This document shows, in pieces, positions 29,358 through 41,804 of a stretch of 64,000 nt of DNA. The notes beneath the pieces are model-generated. The model ran no database searches and was not told the DNA's origin. It saw only the letters and a list, made by a program, of their open reading frames with translations. Within the stretch, counting starts at the first letter, position 1, and each line of letters opens with the position of its first letter. The position numbers were made by a program, and so were the translations under genes. Source of the DNA: Micrasema longulum (lineage: Eukaryota > Arthropoda > Insecta > Trichoptera > Brachycentridae); assembly GCA_022494885.1 (NCBI GenBank), contig JAGVSM010003980.1, positions 1 to 64,000 of the forward strand. The letters run 5' to 3'.

Positions 29358-29726
29358 AGCTCAATCACAAATAACTATCGACGTGTTAAAAAATATGCTT
29401 AGCATTTGAGCGATCACAATTTACAATAATGAACATGCTTAAGCTATCGCAGTCATTAGTCAACGCGTGTGTAATCTCTAAGTCAACGCTCGTGTCGGTT
29501 TGTTTTTTGTTTTCCTCGTTAATAAATGCAGTTCCTTGGCGAAAAATCGGCGTTTACTATAAAAAATAGTACAATATACAACAAACCGACACGAGCGTTG
29601 ACTTAGAGATTACACACGTGTTGACTTATGACTGCGATAACGTAAGCAAGTTCATTATTGTTCATTGTAATCGCTCAAATGCTTAGCATGTTTTTAAGCA
29701 CGTCGATAGTTATTTGTGTTTGAGCT
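29358..29726. mobile_element. Foldback MITE with ~146-bp arms (copy 1)
   Basis: Arms 29358-29503 and 29580-29726 are near-perfect inverted copies, starting AGCTCAATCACAAATAAC and ending inverted GTTATTTGTGTTTGAGCT. The loop is about 76 nt. A relative is at 52996. Confidence 0.85.
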
Positions 29727-30740
29727 ACTGGGCTCTGGAGTCTGGAACATGCTGGCTGCTGGTTGCTACGTTGCCAACCAACTTTTTGTAGTTTTTGATT
29801 TAATAATCATTTTTTGTTCTGTTTTGAATATTCAATTCATTTAATATAAATTACAAACTGAAATTCAAGACGTACACTTTATAAAACGATTTTATTATAT
29901 TATATTTCAAATATGATTTTATCGAACGTATCCATCTCACATTACTATCCTTTTAAGACAAAAATACTTGATTTATTAGTTACATTGGCAGCATACTGAA
30001 AAAATAAAATAGGAAAGAATTTATTAGTTAAGTATACCTTGAGAAAGAAGCTTGTTTAGCTTTGAAACCGGTCGTTGGAAAAAAAAATCGTGGTTAAGAA
30101 CTAAGTTTTTTTTTTTTTCATCATAATGAATAACTAAAAAGTTAGTGGTTCAAATATGAGATTTATAGAAAATAACTGTTTGAAAATGGGTTCGAACTTC
30201 GGACCTGTGATTTCTGATTCGTAAGTCCGCGACACTACGTTGTACACATTACAAAATACCCTTTATTTACACAAAAGTATTTGAATGTTAAAAATACATA
30301 TTTTATCTGTCGTTGACCTACTTATCAAAATATGTACATAGTATGTTTCTGTTTTATCTACATTCAATTTCATCTGACATAACACGCGATCAAGTTCAAA
30401 GATTATGTAATAGGTACGTATTAGAATCATTATATTTTATCACAGTGATTACCACAGATGATGAAGATACAAGTTTATATTAAATTCGTTTGTATTTTTC
30501 AAAGGTAAGAAAGGGGGTTTGACATTTCTTCAGAGAATGAACTGAGGTTAGGAGGGTGTGCGCAGATCTCAAAATAGGGGAAATGGGCAGAATGCCACCA
30601 CGGTCCATGACAATGAGTTTAGTAGTGATGTCCATAACTGATAGGTGTAAATAATTTGGTAATACGAAACCGATTATAATAATATCTGATTGATTTACAG
30701 ATAATCGGTTGTGAGAAAGACATTCATAAGTACCCATGTA
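29727..30740. other. Intergenic with small repeat fragments
   Basis: 30043-30079 has a hammerhead-like motif ending GAAACCGGTCGTTGG. 30185-30250 (GGGTTCGAACTTCGG) is an inverted tRNA-like SINE piece. The remainder is unassigned. Confidence 0.45.
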
Positions 30741-30744
30741 ACAT

Positions 30745-31130
30745 CATCGTCATCATCGTGACCCTTTCCATACTTAATGGTGCATTGGGCACTGTATTTG
30801 AAAACCAAATACAGAGTATTTCCGTCATGGGTTACGTGAAGGTAATGTGATGAATCCCACGCTTCAGATGTCTGTCCAGGAACTGTAAAATATTTCAGTT
30901 TGAAAAACCTTTCAAATCAATATTTCACGTCCACCCTGCCGGGAATCAAATCTAGGAACTCAATAACGGTTGGCGAATGAGCCAACCACTGCAAAAAAGG
31001 CAGACTTATCTCCACTCAATTTTCTTTTTCGGTATTTTTACCTGAGAGCAGCCATCAAGTCGATAACACTCTTCCAGTTCTGAACACACATAGAACTGTA
31101 TCTTAATCCACCTTAAAACAGAATTTAAAA
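30745..31130 (-). mobile_element. tRNA-derived SINE, family 2 (fullest copy)
   Basis: CCTTTCCATACTTAATGGTG, CATTGGGCACTG, then GCCGGGAATCAAATCTAGGA, CCAACCACTGC (inverted tRNA-like boxes) and AGCAGCCATCAAGTCGATAA, CACTC. Confidence 0.65.
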
Positions 31131-32264
31131 CAATACCCACCTTATTAAATAATTCAATGTCAGTCGTTTGCTATGAAAAAATATCAAGTTTTGAGATCTT
31201 GAAAGATTTTTCTCAAACTAATTTTTTTTAGGGAGGCAGTGAATTCGGTGGCTTAAAATTTCAATTCAGCATTGTTTAAGGATTTTTAGAACTGATTTTG
31301 GTATGAACTTGAAATCGATGACTTTATGATTTCAATGTAAAAAATGCAGGTAGATACATTATTTCAATACTGTATTGCCAGTGACTGCGTTTTTCTGTCT
31401 CTAGTATTTGTAAAAAGAACACGGTAATGATTAGTTGTAAAATAAAATATACTAACAAAATTCTCAATTTCTGATTACTTTTTTTAAATTCTGATTTTTA
31501 CATTATCGCTTTCTAGGGAACTTGTTACAAAACAGACATAACAATAATACACAAGCATTAAAACGGAATCATAAAACTCTTGTAGAACTTACCAGACACG
31601 TTCTGTCCATAGATACTGTGGATGCGGCGCATCCCTTGAAAAACATGTAGAATAATGTATATCTGTTTTAAAATAAATAAGAATGGAATAAATTTTTTTT
31701 TTTATTTATTTTCATGATTTCTTTATTCTACAATGACAAGTATTTAAATAAGAAACACGTAAGTTAATAAAAATCTTAATATTTAAAAAATATATCCTGT
31801 CAGTAACCTTCCCAGCATCCCTCCTAGCAATAGTCACAGCACGCTCCCGGAACTTACCCTACATGACCTCTACGACTGAACTGTACGAAAAATCAGTTTG
31901 ACATAAAAAACTTGACGAAAATTGAGACGATAAAAATTGAACATAAAGTTGCACTGGGAAACAAGCAAAACCATGACATACCATCAACCAAATGTGCTGA
32001 CGTACACAAATAAAGGACCGGACAACAGCCACTCCATTACATTAAAAACGCAAGGACAAATGCAGGACGCTCAAAAATACTAAACAACGGACTTAAACAT
32101 TGCAGTGACTTACCTGACAATTTGTAAAAATTATACTGGAAATGAATTTAAAATGAGCATTCAAAAGCACACAATGACCACGCTTACCAGACAATACATA
32201 ACATGCCTTATAATAAGGTTTGTATAACCCTAACGAGTTTTCAAAATTGTAAATAAAAAAAAAT
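31131..32264. other. Intergenic, nothing firmly recognised
   Basis: 31800-32230 is less AT-rich and may be an old LINE, but no frame is readable. Confidence 0.4.
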
Positions 32265-32585
32265 CTTCCTCCTTTGCCGCTCCTAGCGGAGGTTAGCGAC
32301 CATCATTCTGATCTCGTCACGACCCTGGGCCAGTCGAAGGAATACTTCTCATTAAGTAACATGTGACCAAAGTATGAGGCTTTTCTTCTTTTGACAGTGG
32401 TCAGTAACTCCCTATCTTTATTCCTGATGCTTACAACCACTTCATTAGAGACACGATTAGGACATGAGATTTGCAGCATTCTTCTTTACAACCATAGTTC
32501 GAAGTCCTCAAATGTTTTTATCGTTGCGACTTTGAAGGCTCGGCCCTTCACTGTATATTCAGAATACATGCAAAAGGTACATTTT
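32265..32585 (-). mobile_element. LINE fragment, antisense
   Basis: Plus-strand landmarks CCTAGCGGAGGTTAGCGACC and GACCAAAGTATGAGGCTTTT occur in reversed endonuclease/RT-type ORF2 relics. Confidence 0.4.
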
Positions 32586-32589
32586 TTGT

Positions 32590-33130
32590 CTTAGGAAATA
32601 TGACCACATTTCTTTTTATCAGAGGGAACTGAAATGGCTCAAAATTAGACAGCGGAGACACTATCATTTTCTCTCACTTCTGTTCAATTTACTTCATAGT
32701 CCTAACGATCCTATTTACCTGCGTGAAAAATTTCAACGTTTATCAGTTCATGGTTTACCTCTTCGTTCTTATTCTCAAAGCACTCTCTTAATTCCCATCC
32801 ACAATTCCTCTTCCTTCTCTAACTCAGAAAGTGTCCATGCGGCTCGACTGTGGAATCATCTCCCATCCACCATCAAATATGTTACTATAATATATCTGTT
32901 TAAATCACGTCTGAAGAATCATCTCATCTCTTCCTTAATCTCTTGTATTGATTTAAGGTTATTTATAAACAAATACGTTTATGTCCATTTAAATATATCT
33001 AAAGCTTTTTAATCTTTATTTTCTATTAAATATGTTTTGTAACTTGAATTATAAAAATAAAACCATTATTTTATTTGTTGGTTGGAAGAAATTGCCATTT
33101 GGCAATAAGCCCGCCAACGTAAAAATAACA
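32590..33130 (+). mobile_element. LINE 3' end, sense
   Basis: Encodes RRHYHFLSLLFNLLHSPNDP then IYLREKFQRLSVHGLPLRSY and HAARLWNHLPSTIKY, the C-terminal end of Jockey-like ORF2. The tail has TTGCCATTTGGCAATAAGCC. Confidence 0.75.
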
Positions 33131-33346
33131 TTCTGTACAAAAAGTTAAATAATCGAATCAAACGGTTATTAAAATAATCGTTTAATCCGATTATGAAAAC
33201 CGGATCCCCGCATCACTACTTTTTTTATTTCGAATTTAGTCTAGTTAGGAACTCCGGTGCGTGCACGCTGCGCATTTTACGGAAAACGAGATCTCTTATT
33301 TCCCGCTCAAATATTTTTACATGTTATTTGAATTAAAAATACCAAA

Positions 33347-33519
33347 ATGGCGAATAAACGAAAAAACGCGCCAGTTGGAAACTTGGACGTTATTTTAATG
33401 GAAATAGGACAGTTCGGAAAATATCAGTTGTTTAACTATCTTATGTTAGTGATTCCTATAATGTTCGCTGCCCTAAATAACGGGAATTATATTTTCACAG
33501 CATCTGACTTGAGTTACAG
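33347..33519 (+). CDS. First coding exon of an SLC22-type organic cation transporter (partial)
   Basis: The ATG at 33347 (context AAAATGG) opens 57 codons plus two bases, ending TACAG/GTAAAT. The product contains LDVILMEIGQFGKYQLFNYL, then the start of a hydrophobic helix (LLMVIPIMFAAL) and YIFTASDLSYR. In insect SLC22/Orct proteins this is the N-terminus: a cytosolic helix with E(I/L)G.FGKYQ, then membrane segment 1, then the extracellular loop that starts YRC. Such proteins are 12-helix plasma-membrane facilitators of organic cations, anions or zwitterions; the substrate cannot be told from this exon. No second exon was found in the roughly 30 kb to the right. Either the intron is very long and repeat-filled, or this is an orphan exon. 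The upstream LINE ends near 33130, so promoter sequence would lie in 33130-33346. Confidence 0.78.
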
Positions 33520-34067
33520 GTAAATTAAACTGTGTTCATTATAATGATGTAATTACTTATATATTTACACATAAGTTATAAGTCGATAATTGTTAATAAA
33601 TAATTTGAATGAAATAATGTGTTCATTATGTTTTTTTATGGCTGTCAACTCACAATCACAACACGAAACTTTGCCAACTTGGAACACGTGTTTGACTGCC
33701 GGCAAAGATGAGCCGTTTGCTAGTTTATTTGGCATTTCTCTACATTGTATGTATAATGTAGTGTTTTTCAACATATGGGTCGCGGTGTTGGTCGTTGGTC
33801 GCGGGCCCAAGCAAGGGAAAAGTAAAATATAATGGATGAAAAAATAGCATTCCCGGGGGAACGGAAGGCCGTTCCCCAGGGAAGATCTGGTTTTGTTTTG
33901 CATTATTCGTATGACTATGATTACGTGTGACAAGTTTGTCCTGGGCCCCGATTACAATGGAAAATTATCATTTATCTTAAATTTTATCTTTAAAGTAAAA
34001 TATTAACGCTTTATAAATAGAAAAATATTACGTCGATGAGAAAAGATATCCGTTTATCTTTCATCAT
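33520..34067. other. Downstream of the SLC22 exon, nothing recognised
   Basis: Start of the presumed intron; no second exon or clear repeat. Confidence 0.4.
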
Positions 34068-34430
34068 CATATCATTTCCTCTTCCGCACCCAGTGGTCCA
34101 TAGGGCACTACATTGGGAAAACAAATGCAGCGCATTTCGATCACCTGTCACATGACGGTAAAGTTCTACGCTTCAGGTGCTAGTCCAGGAATAAAAAAAT
34201 AGTGCAGTTTAAAAAACTTTAACCGTTTTCACGTCGAATTGAACCCAGCCTTTCAAGAATGATGAGCGAACACGTCAACCACTGCATAAAGAGGCAGATT
34301 CGACTTATCGTCTACTCGATTTCCCCGGTAAGGATTTTTACATGAGAGCAGCCATCAAGTCGAAAGCACTCGTCCTGGTTCCGGTTTTATTTTACACACT
34401 GAAATGTATTCTTCATTCGCCTGGACACAG
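34068..34430 (-). mobile_element. tRNA-derived SINE, family 2
   Basis: CCGCACCCAGTGGTCCATAG, GGCACTACATTGGG, ATTGAACCCAGCC, CGTCAACCACTGC and AGCAGCCATCAAGTCGAAAG match the 30745 copy. Confidence 0.65.
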
Positions 34431-34799
34431 AAAGAAACAAACATTGAGAAATTAAGTAATGTCATGAACTCATATATTGGTTCTTAAGTTTTTATGAACT
34501 AGCTTAATAAATCATAAATTTATAAAAAATGTCAAATTGTTAATGCCAATTAATCTTTTTTTTTTGACAAGATGTGGGCAGTTATTTTGGGGGGGGGGGT
34601 GTCTTGCTTTAATGAATAGATACATTATAAAATTAATTGATTGCGTAGCTATGTATGTTAATTTTACATTATTTATTTTACATAAACGGCAGGTTTTCGC
34701 GCAAGCCATAGTACAACCGCCGCGCCGCTTTGATCGAGGTTACATGTGAGTCATCACGTCATCAGATGACATAAGATACGCAAAGAATAGAATTATAAA

Positions 34800-35290
34800 A
34801 ATAAAACTTTTATTTTATTGGTTGGTTGGAAGAAATTGCCATTTGACAACAAGCCCGCTAGTATACAATCAACATTATGTACAAAAAGTAAAATAAATAA
34901 ATTGCCTTTAACATATTGTATATATTATGCATATATTTTTTTTAAATATGCATAATAACTTTTATAACAGTAATAAGTAAATACGCACGAGTAACTAAAA
35001 ATATACAAAATATATAAATATTATAAAGCAACAAACATTTTCAAGCATAGAGAAGAGTCTAAGAATTATATTGTGAGATAAAAAATTAAATCAAACTCAG
35101 AACCAAAAATATATGTCCGATCCTTATACCCCAAAGTAATAATTCGCTCCCGCTCACAGTGTCGCCCATACGGACAAAAACCATTCTATGGTTATCAATC
35201 AAGAAGTTAGCTACAGTTTACAGCAATACAGCGGGCCGTAGATACTCAGGTCAAGAATTGCAAGCGCAACAAAAAATATTAACGGCCTAT
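34800..35290 (-). mobile_element. LINE tails and antisense LINE end
   Basis: 34815-34860 repeats the tail TTGCCATTTGACAACAAGCC. From 34900 on, TTGCCTTTAACATATTGTAT and AAACATTTTCAAGCATAGAG match the antisense LINE at 54700-55420. Confidence 0.55.
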
Positions 35291-35880
35291 ATCAAAGATC
35301 CCCAATAAAATCAGCTCTTTCAATTGTTTGAAAATAGTTAAAAAATTACGTTTTTTTGCTTTTAGAAAAGGATTTTTTTCTCAGTATTGAGAAACAGATT
35401 ATAGCCATGATTGCGCCTGTGATATTAAAGACAAGCAACTTACGAACATTGCATAAAAATGATTTTGTATTTTTTATATGTAAACATTGTCTACAAATTA
35501 TATTGTTTTTATTTATCGTAAAAAATATTTTCTATTTTGAAATACGTACAATCGCATTTCATGTTTTTTTAAATATTTTTTATAATCTTTGCGGCTTATC
35601 AAATTGTTTTAAATTGAAACTAACCAGAGGTAATGAACTTTTGTTTTTCGTGGCTATTTTATAAATATTTTAGTTGATAACATTAACATTCGTAATTTTA
35701 TATACTCAGCATTGTTTAAATGTGTTTTGTTACATTTGCAACCATCGTCAACACGTTTTCAATTTATTTTGTACGTTTTATAAACAGATACAATTTTTCC
35801 ACGAGTAATACGCATTCAGGCAAAAGAACAAAAAAAACGTAACGAAATACCACACTAAAAGAGAGGTAACTTTTTGTGGT
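35291..35880. other. AT-rich, nothing recognised
   Basis: A 102-codon open frame at 35356-35664 is composed of hydrophobic, AT-driven codons and lacks recognisable homology. Confidence 0.4.
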
Positions 35881-36095
35881 TGATATGGGATTATAATGCT
35901 ATTTAATGATGCTCACGCTTACACACACCTAAACATTTTCTCCCACACAAATACACACACAAACACAGCTTTACACTTACTCTCATAAAAAGACACACAA
36001 ACACACCTTTTTGTTGTATCACAATTTAATATGAATGATTTTTATTTTACTTCGCTGGTCTGTCTTTAAACCGTATCTTTTTTTTTATTTATTTA
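35881..36095 (+). mobile_element. LINE 3' tail, sense
   Basis: Inverse of 21160-21400 and 49425-49700: AATGATGCTCACGCTTACAC, TTTGTTGTATCACAATTTAA and TGGTCTGTCTTTAAACCGTA. Confidence 0.65.
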
Positions 36096-36379
36096 AAAAT
36101 TATACCACAAAAAGTATTTTAAAAGTATAATACGTTAAATTACATTCCGAGGAGTTACAATAGCTCAATTCGGGACATAAATAATATTAACATTTAGAAA
36201 ATAACACATATTGAGAACAACAAAGAAACAAAGCAAGTTAAGCACCCTTATTACTAAATATAGCACAACAATATATACGCCAAAAACCTTTTCTTACACA
36301 AGCAGAATAAATATATAAAAAAAAACGCTTTTAAGAATAAAAAAAAAGTAGTGAATCTACTAAGGGAGATAAGGTCATT

Positions 36380-37140
36380 AACATCACATGCCATGCGGAT
36401 GATGCTGCCATAGTGATGATGAGAACATATCCATCTCAGTTAGTAAACATCGGATGCCTAAGAAATGTCGTATAGTACAATGAATACATGATTATTGGAA
36501 ACATAATTCGGATATGCAAAACGTGTGTCAGACCAAATCATGGTGTATACAACAGAGGCGAGGATAGATAGAGAGAAAATAAAAAATACTAAAAACCAAG
36601 TAGAAAAACTAAATTGAAAAACTAAATAGAAAAACCAAATGACTGCTCAGATCGTCAGAGATGAAATTTTTAAAAGGCAATCGCAGGGAAACCCAAAAGA
36701 GGCAGAATCTAGAGTCAAGAAGTTAGACGGATTTGCGATACCCATTGCATAGTAAATAGATTATGGGGAGATTACGTCAATAATTCCATTAATGAACAGC
36801 TCCAAAATCCCCTATACCATTGCCCACGAAATCCCGGCCGTTTGCCGACTGCCCGGAAGACCACCAAGGAGACGGAAGACCAGCTGAAACTCAAAGTCTC
36901 AGGAGTTAGCTTTTAGCTGATACCAAATTAATCGATCTTAACCGAAAAGAAGAAAAATATTAAACTTTGCAAAATACTTTCACTCAGATCCTCCAAGAAA
37001 AGGTTTAGGTAGAAGTCCTTGAGAGCCACGCTTTGCAATTTACGCATTTCATTATCTTTAATTTTAGTCGGTAGTTTTTTTATACCGCGTTCGAGAGATA
37101 TTCTCCAAGGACTTTTTACCAAACTTGGTAGAATGAAATT
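36380..37140 (+). mobile_element. Degraded LINE reverse-transcriptase fragment
   Basis: Readable blocks include VINITCHADDAAIVM (a decayed YADD motif near 36390), YNRGEDR and EVRRICDTHCIVNRLWGDYV, in shifting frames. A separate antisense piece (36928-37122) follows. Confidence 0.55.
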
Positions 37141-37299
37141 TTGGTATATGCAGGTTTATGTTATTATATCATTGTTGACTGTTTCTGTAAAATAAATAAA
37201 TAATATTAATGAAAACAAAATCTTAATATTATTAAATATTAGTATATGATATACATATTTATTTTAATACTTCGAAATTTTTCGCGCTGCGTCATCTTC

Positions 37300-38175
37300 A
37301 GAAAGTTAAATGGAAATGTTTGATTTATCACTGTAAATTTAAAACGAAAAAAATTATGTATGCCGATGACATTGGACTATAATATAAAAATCAAACAGTC
37401 ATATTAACAAACAATGACAGACCTAACTATGTTGACTATTTGATCAATCACAAACTTACTTACCATACAATTTTAAATCTAAAAAAATGACATAAAATAG
37501 ATGCTTACATAAATGATGAACGACTGACTGAAATTGAACATGTTAAAAACTTAAGACTAACAATAGACAGACAATTGACATGGACAATTCATATCAACAA
37601 TTTAATTAGCAAAGTGGTAGCATTATCGCGTCTTATTTTTTTCAAAAACTTTGTTCCAAAAACAGAAAAAAGTCTAATGTATAAAGCCTTTGTAAAAACT
37701 AAAATATGTTGTATGCAACTACTATGAGGAACAGGAAATTAAAATGACATAAACAGACAGCAAAATAAAATATTGAAGTTAGTATATGACGTACCCTATC
37801 TAACAGCAAGTAAAGAATTATTTAAACAAACCAAACAATTAAATGTAACTGAATTCTTTCAACGAGATTTCTTAAAATTTATTCATAAATTAGCTACTTA
37901 TCTAATTGTAGACGAAGAACTAAAACTTGGAAAAAATAAACATGGACATAAAATGAAAATATCAGCATAATATAATTTACAACTTTTTAAACCGAGACAA
38001 GGAAAGTCGAGACTAATAAACAAGGGAGTGAAATTATACAATAAACTACCAGACAGAACCAAACAAAAAAATCAGACAAACTTTACAAAATATATTTTAA
38101 ATATAATAATTTTGAATTTAAAAATTAAAAAATATTTTGATTAATGTCTGTAATCCGTAAGGGTTTATAAATAAA
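37300..38175 (+). mobile_element. Degraded Jockey/CR1-like LINE, YADD to C-terminus
   Basis: MYADDIGL at 37357-37380, then YINDERLTEIEHVKNLRLTI, then NKILKLVYDVPYLTASKELF and FLKFIHKLATYL. Several stops (TAA, TGA) interrupt it. 3' tail with GTAATCCGTAAGGGTTTATA. Confidence 0.75.
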
Positions 38176-38576
38176 TTTCTAATATTTTTTTTATTTTTTA
38201 AAAATAATAATTATTTTATTTGTTACGTCATGACCTATTGTTAGTATTATATTCGCTTAAAAACAATGCCCAAATAATGCATTGATCTGTGTTTTATAAC
38301 TCCTGGATAGTGTAGCCAAGTGTGTGTGTGCATACATACATCTATAAATAGTACCTAATGCCCATGCGCACAGTTCGTTTTTTGTATACAAAAATATATC
38401 GTACGACATCGTACGATTATCCTTTTCTTTTTCTGACATGTTTTCCGTTGCGCTCTATATTTGGAATAGCAGCGGTGGTTCACTTAGCGTTAGCACTGTA
38501 AATTGTTTTAATGATTAGCTGATTAATAGCAATAGCACTTGATAAAAGTAACTTCAGCGGAGCCCTTTTTACACGG
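38176..38576. other. Nothing recognised
   Basis: AT-rich with a short TG/CA run near 38320-38330. Confidence 0.4.
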
Positions 38577-38841
38577 CATAGAATTAAGAATAGTCCAGAT
38601 GGAGCGTAGAATCATATTTGAATACATCGGACTGTGTCCAATAATTCCCCCACTTAGACACACTTTCGCCGCGCGCATACGTTAAGTCGCCGGGTAATGT
38701 TGCTTGATGGGAAAAAAAAAAAATCATAACACAAATGTAAGGTAAAAAAAAGCAATCTGTTAATTTCTCTAAAATTTTATTGTGCACGCGGAAACAATGA
38801 TTGACACAACAGATTAGATAAATAAAGGGTCATTTAATATA
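38577..38841 (-). mobile_element. Truncated second copy of the hAT-type MITE
   Basis: Starts with the same CATAGAATTAAGAATAGTCC tip and continues with the inverse of 3220-2975 (GGAGCGTAGAATCATATTTG ... AATTTCTCTAAAATTTTATT). The far tip is lost. Confidence 0.75.
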
Positions 38842-39199
38842 ATTTCTAAATGTTCCACTAAATCTTTTCAAAATTCATTTGTAAATAGAACCTGCAATAT
38901 GTGTAATCAGAAATTAAATTGTATTTATATTAATAACATATCTTTAACTTCCTTTAAAAAATGTATTTCCAAAATAAAATTCAAGTTATGATGATGCTTA
39001 TATTATGTGCAGTTCTGTATGTAGGCACATAATAAATGTGTACTGTATGGTCAACTAGAGTTGTATTATATATTATAATGTGCAATCTAAATCATTTGAA
39101 TAAATTCTTAGCATGTGGTGGAAAAGTAATATGAAAAAGTACATTATTTTTCTTAAATTAAAAAGTTAAAATTAAATTTATATCTTTATAAAATCACTT

Positions 39200-39265
39200 T
39201 GTAAAGCGCCCTTGAGGTATTATATTACGAAAATGACGCTATATAAGTTATCCATAATTATTATT
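39200..39265 (+). repeat. Retroelement 3' tail
   Basis: GCGCCCTTGAGGTATTATAT then CGCTATATAAGTTATCCATA and an ATT run; the same tail is at 40150-40203. Confidence 0.5.
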
Positions 39266-39739
39266 ATTAACTGTGTGACCAATATTCAAAAGTAGATATA
39301 TTTTTAATAAGTATTACATTTACATTTTTAGTAATATTACAAGTTTTGTATGATTAGTTATTTTATGTTATGTATAATTTGTATGTGACAACATTTACAA
39401 TAACAATATTATGTGGAAACCTCTAATTGTTTCGTCTCATACAACGAAATAATACGGACCAAAATGGACACCAAGTCGTTGGGACAATAGGCATAATCCA
39501 CCAGTCTACACACGTGCGTTTCCAGAAATTGTCAAGCAGCCAGTGGGCCACATGGTGACGGTATCTACCCACTGTCTACAAAAGATTCTTTTCGGACATC
39601 TATCTCCCTTTGTTAACCATGGAGATGAAACAGTGTTTTATTTATTTAGTTTTTTATTGCTTACTTCTTGGCATGAACACTTGACAAATTTACTACTATG
39701 CACTTTTTTTTGCAAATTTATTGAAATCATTTTAAATTT

Positions 39740-40135
39740 GCTAGAATTCCATTCGTCCATGCGCTTTGTAGCTGCACGATGATTGGTTATATAGCTTTCA
39801 AATATTTTTTTAAAATACCAACATTTTGTAAATGGGGTCTAGAATTCCAATCGTTTATGCGCTTAGTAGCTGCAAGACGTGTTGCAATCATACTCCTTTT
39901 TATTATTCGTATTATCAATATTATTTTTAGATATCATTAATACACTAAATTTATTAGTCAATTTTTAAAATGCGTAAATGGGGGCTAAATTTCTAACTGT
40001 CTATGCGCTCTGTAGCTGCAAGACGTCCTGTAATCTAGCTCCTATCTGTTATAATTTTTGATTGATCTTAATTGAAAACAAGGAACTAGACTCCCAACCG
40101 TCCATGCGCTCTGTAGCTGCAAGACGTGCTGGGAT
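39740..40135. repeat. Four diverged tandem units
   Basis: The core CATGCGCTCTGTAGCTGCAA appears, with changes, with its GCGC at 39761, 39859, 40005 and 40105 (steps 98, 146, 100). Between cores the units differ in length. Confidence 0.7.
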
Positions 40136-40149
40136 ATTTATTAATTGTA

Positions 40150-40203
40150 CAGCGCCCTTGAGGTGATTTTAACAAAAATAGCACTATATAAATTATCCAA
40201 CTA
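40150..40203 (+). repeat. Retroelement 3' tail
   Basis: CAGCGCCCTTGAGGTGATTT, then CACTATATAAATTATCCAAC; it directly follows the tandem units. Confidence 0.5.
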
Positions 40204-41644
40204 TATATATATGTATTCGTGACACTCCCCTCACGAACACGCGAATTTTTTTCACGTTCAGGCTCGGAAAGGTTATTTACGCGGACCAGATGTGAAACAG
40301 GTATACCAAAATAAGCATAGTTGTATAATCAGCTGTTGCTGTCAATGTGTCAAGAGCACGTGTTCAGAAAATCTATAAATTGAAGACACGAGTGAATAAA
40401 GGTGTTATGTGTCAAAAACAATATGCACATATATTTGGGGTTAATGTTTTGAATACCAGTACACATGAACGTAGTTACTCAGAAAGCAGCCAAGCAGTCC
40501 AGGATTTTTTTTTTTAAATAAAAAAAATTCAAAGTCTTTATTTAATAAAATATACACATTATTACAATATTAATACATTATTAAGAAAACAAAGTATTAA
40601 GATATATTTTGTCCCGATAAACTATTCAAAAATAATTTGTCATCGGGTGCTCAGACATTAGTTTTAATTAATAATCAAATAAGAAGAGTACAGACATAAT
40701 ACTGTATACGTATAAAATAATAAACATAAAAAATAGTTTAAAGAATTTTTATTTTTTTTAAAGTAAGAAAATGGAGTAAAATAATACAAATAAAATTAAA
40801 GAATAGTAATTGACTTGAATATATTTTAAATATAAGAAGAAAAAAAACAAACACATTTATAAATAGTGTGTGCTCATAAATGTGATCAAAACAAGATAAA
40901 AAATAAATTAAACAAAGTAAAGTAAAGTAAAGTAAATAAATATTAAGGTTATCGGGTGCAGTAAGGTCAATTCTATGATCCGCCATAAACAGCCAGACCG
41001 CTTTCATGCAAAAAACTACAATAATCAAACAACAAACAACATACCATCACGCCGCTTCAGGCAGAGAGGATACAACGCCACATCACTCTGTTTTTGCATA
41101 CATACCTCGCATCCTCTACATTCATATATCTTCTCATGCACGCACGCCAATTGAACGTAGTTATGCAGAAAGCAGCCAGCCATAGAAAAGTGAAACCGAG
41201 ATAATAACACCTTTGTGAAATGAGTGAATAAACAAATCTACACAACAGTTGGAATGTTTTTGACATTAACAAATGATAAACAATGAATATATTAGTTTTT
41301 TTTTGTATATTACAAAAAATAATCTAGTTATATGTTTGACCAGTATTAATAATTTTAAAAATTCGTTAAGATTTTTAAGTGCTGTGGGTGTTTTCTGCAA
41401 ATTGAGAAATGCCTTTTTTGTGATGGACACCATTTTCAAAAGGTGATTAAATCAATTTTTTGTATAAAAGCGGTCTGGTTTTTTTAAGCAGAACATAGAA
41501 TTGACCTTACTGCACCCGATAAAATCAATATTTAATTTTTTCAAAATTGTGGACTGGCTGCTTTCTGCATAACTATGTTCAATTATTCCTACGCTTGACA
41601 TGTTCATCTTCAAGTATTTGATGGACTTGATCATGCCATGTTGA

Positions 41645-41800
41645 ACTGAACCGGGTTGTGGTCCCGTGGTAGTATTGTGGATTCACGGATCAAAGGTCCC
41701 AGGCTTAAATCCCACTCTACGACAACTCGATTTCCGACTTTTTGGAAATGATCTGAAAATTTAAATATTTGAGTAAATAATAAGAACTCTAGTATTTCTC
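41645..41800 (+). mobile_element. tRNA-derived SINE, family 1
   Basis: GGGTTGTGGTCCCGTGGTAG, TATTGTGGATTCACGG, then CTTAAATCCCACTC in the B-box position, and the ATATTTGAGTAAATAATAAG tail. Confidence 0.7.
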
Positions 41801-41804
41801 TCCT

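Noticed and set aside
29727..33346. A hidden gene between the foldback element and the SLC22 exon
   Set aside because: All readable coding pieces belong to LINE ORF2 ends; the remainder shows no frame or splice pattern.
35356..35664. A 102-codon hydrophobic frame
   Set aside because: The Phe/Leu/Ile-rich peptide follows from T-rich DNA; no ATG context, splice site or homology supports it.
39740..40135. A CRISPR-like repeat array
   Set aside because: Units are diverged, spacing is uneven (98, 146, 100) and the context is a eukaryotic repeat field.
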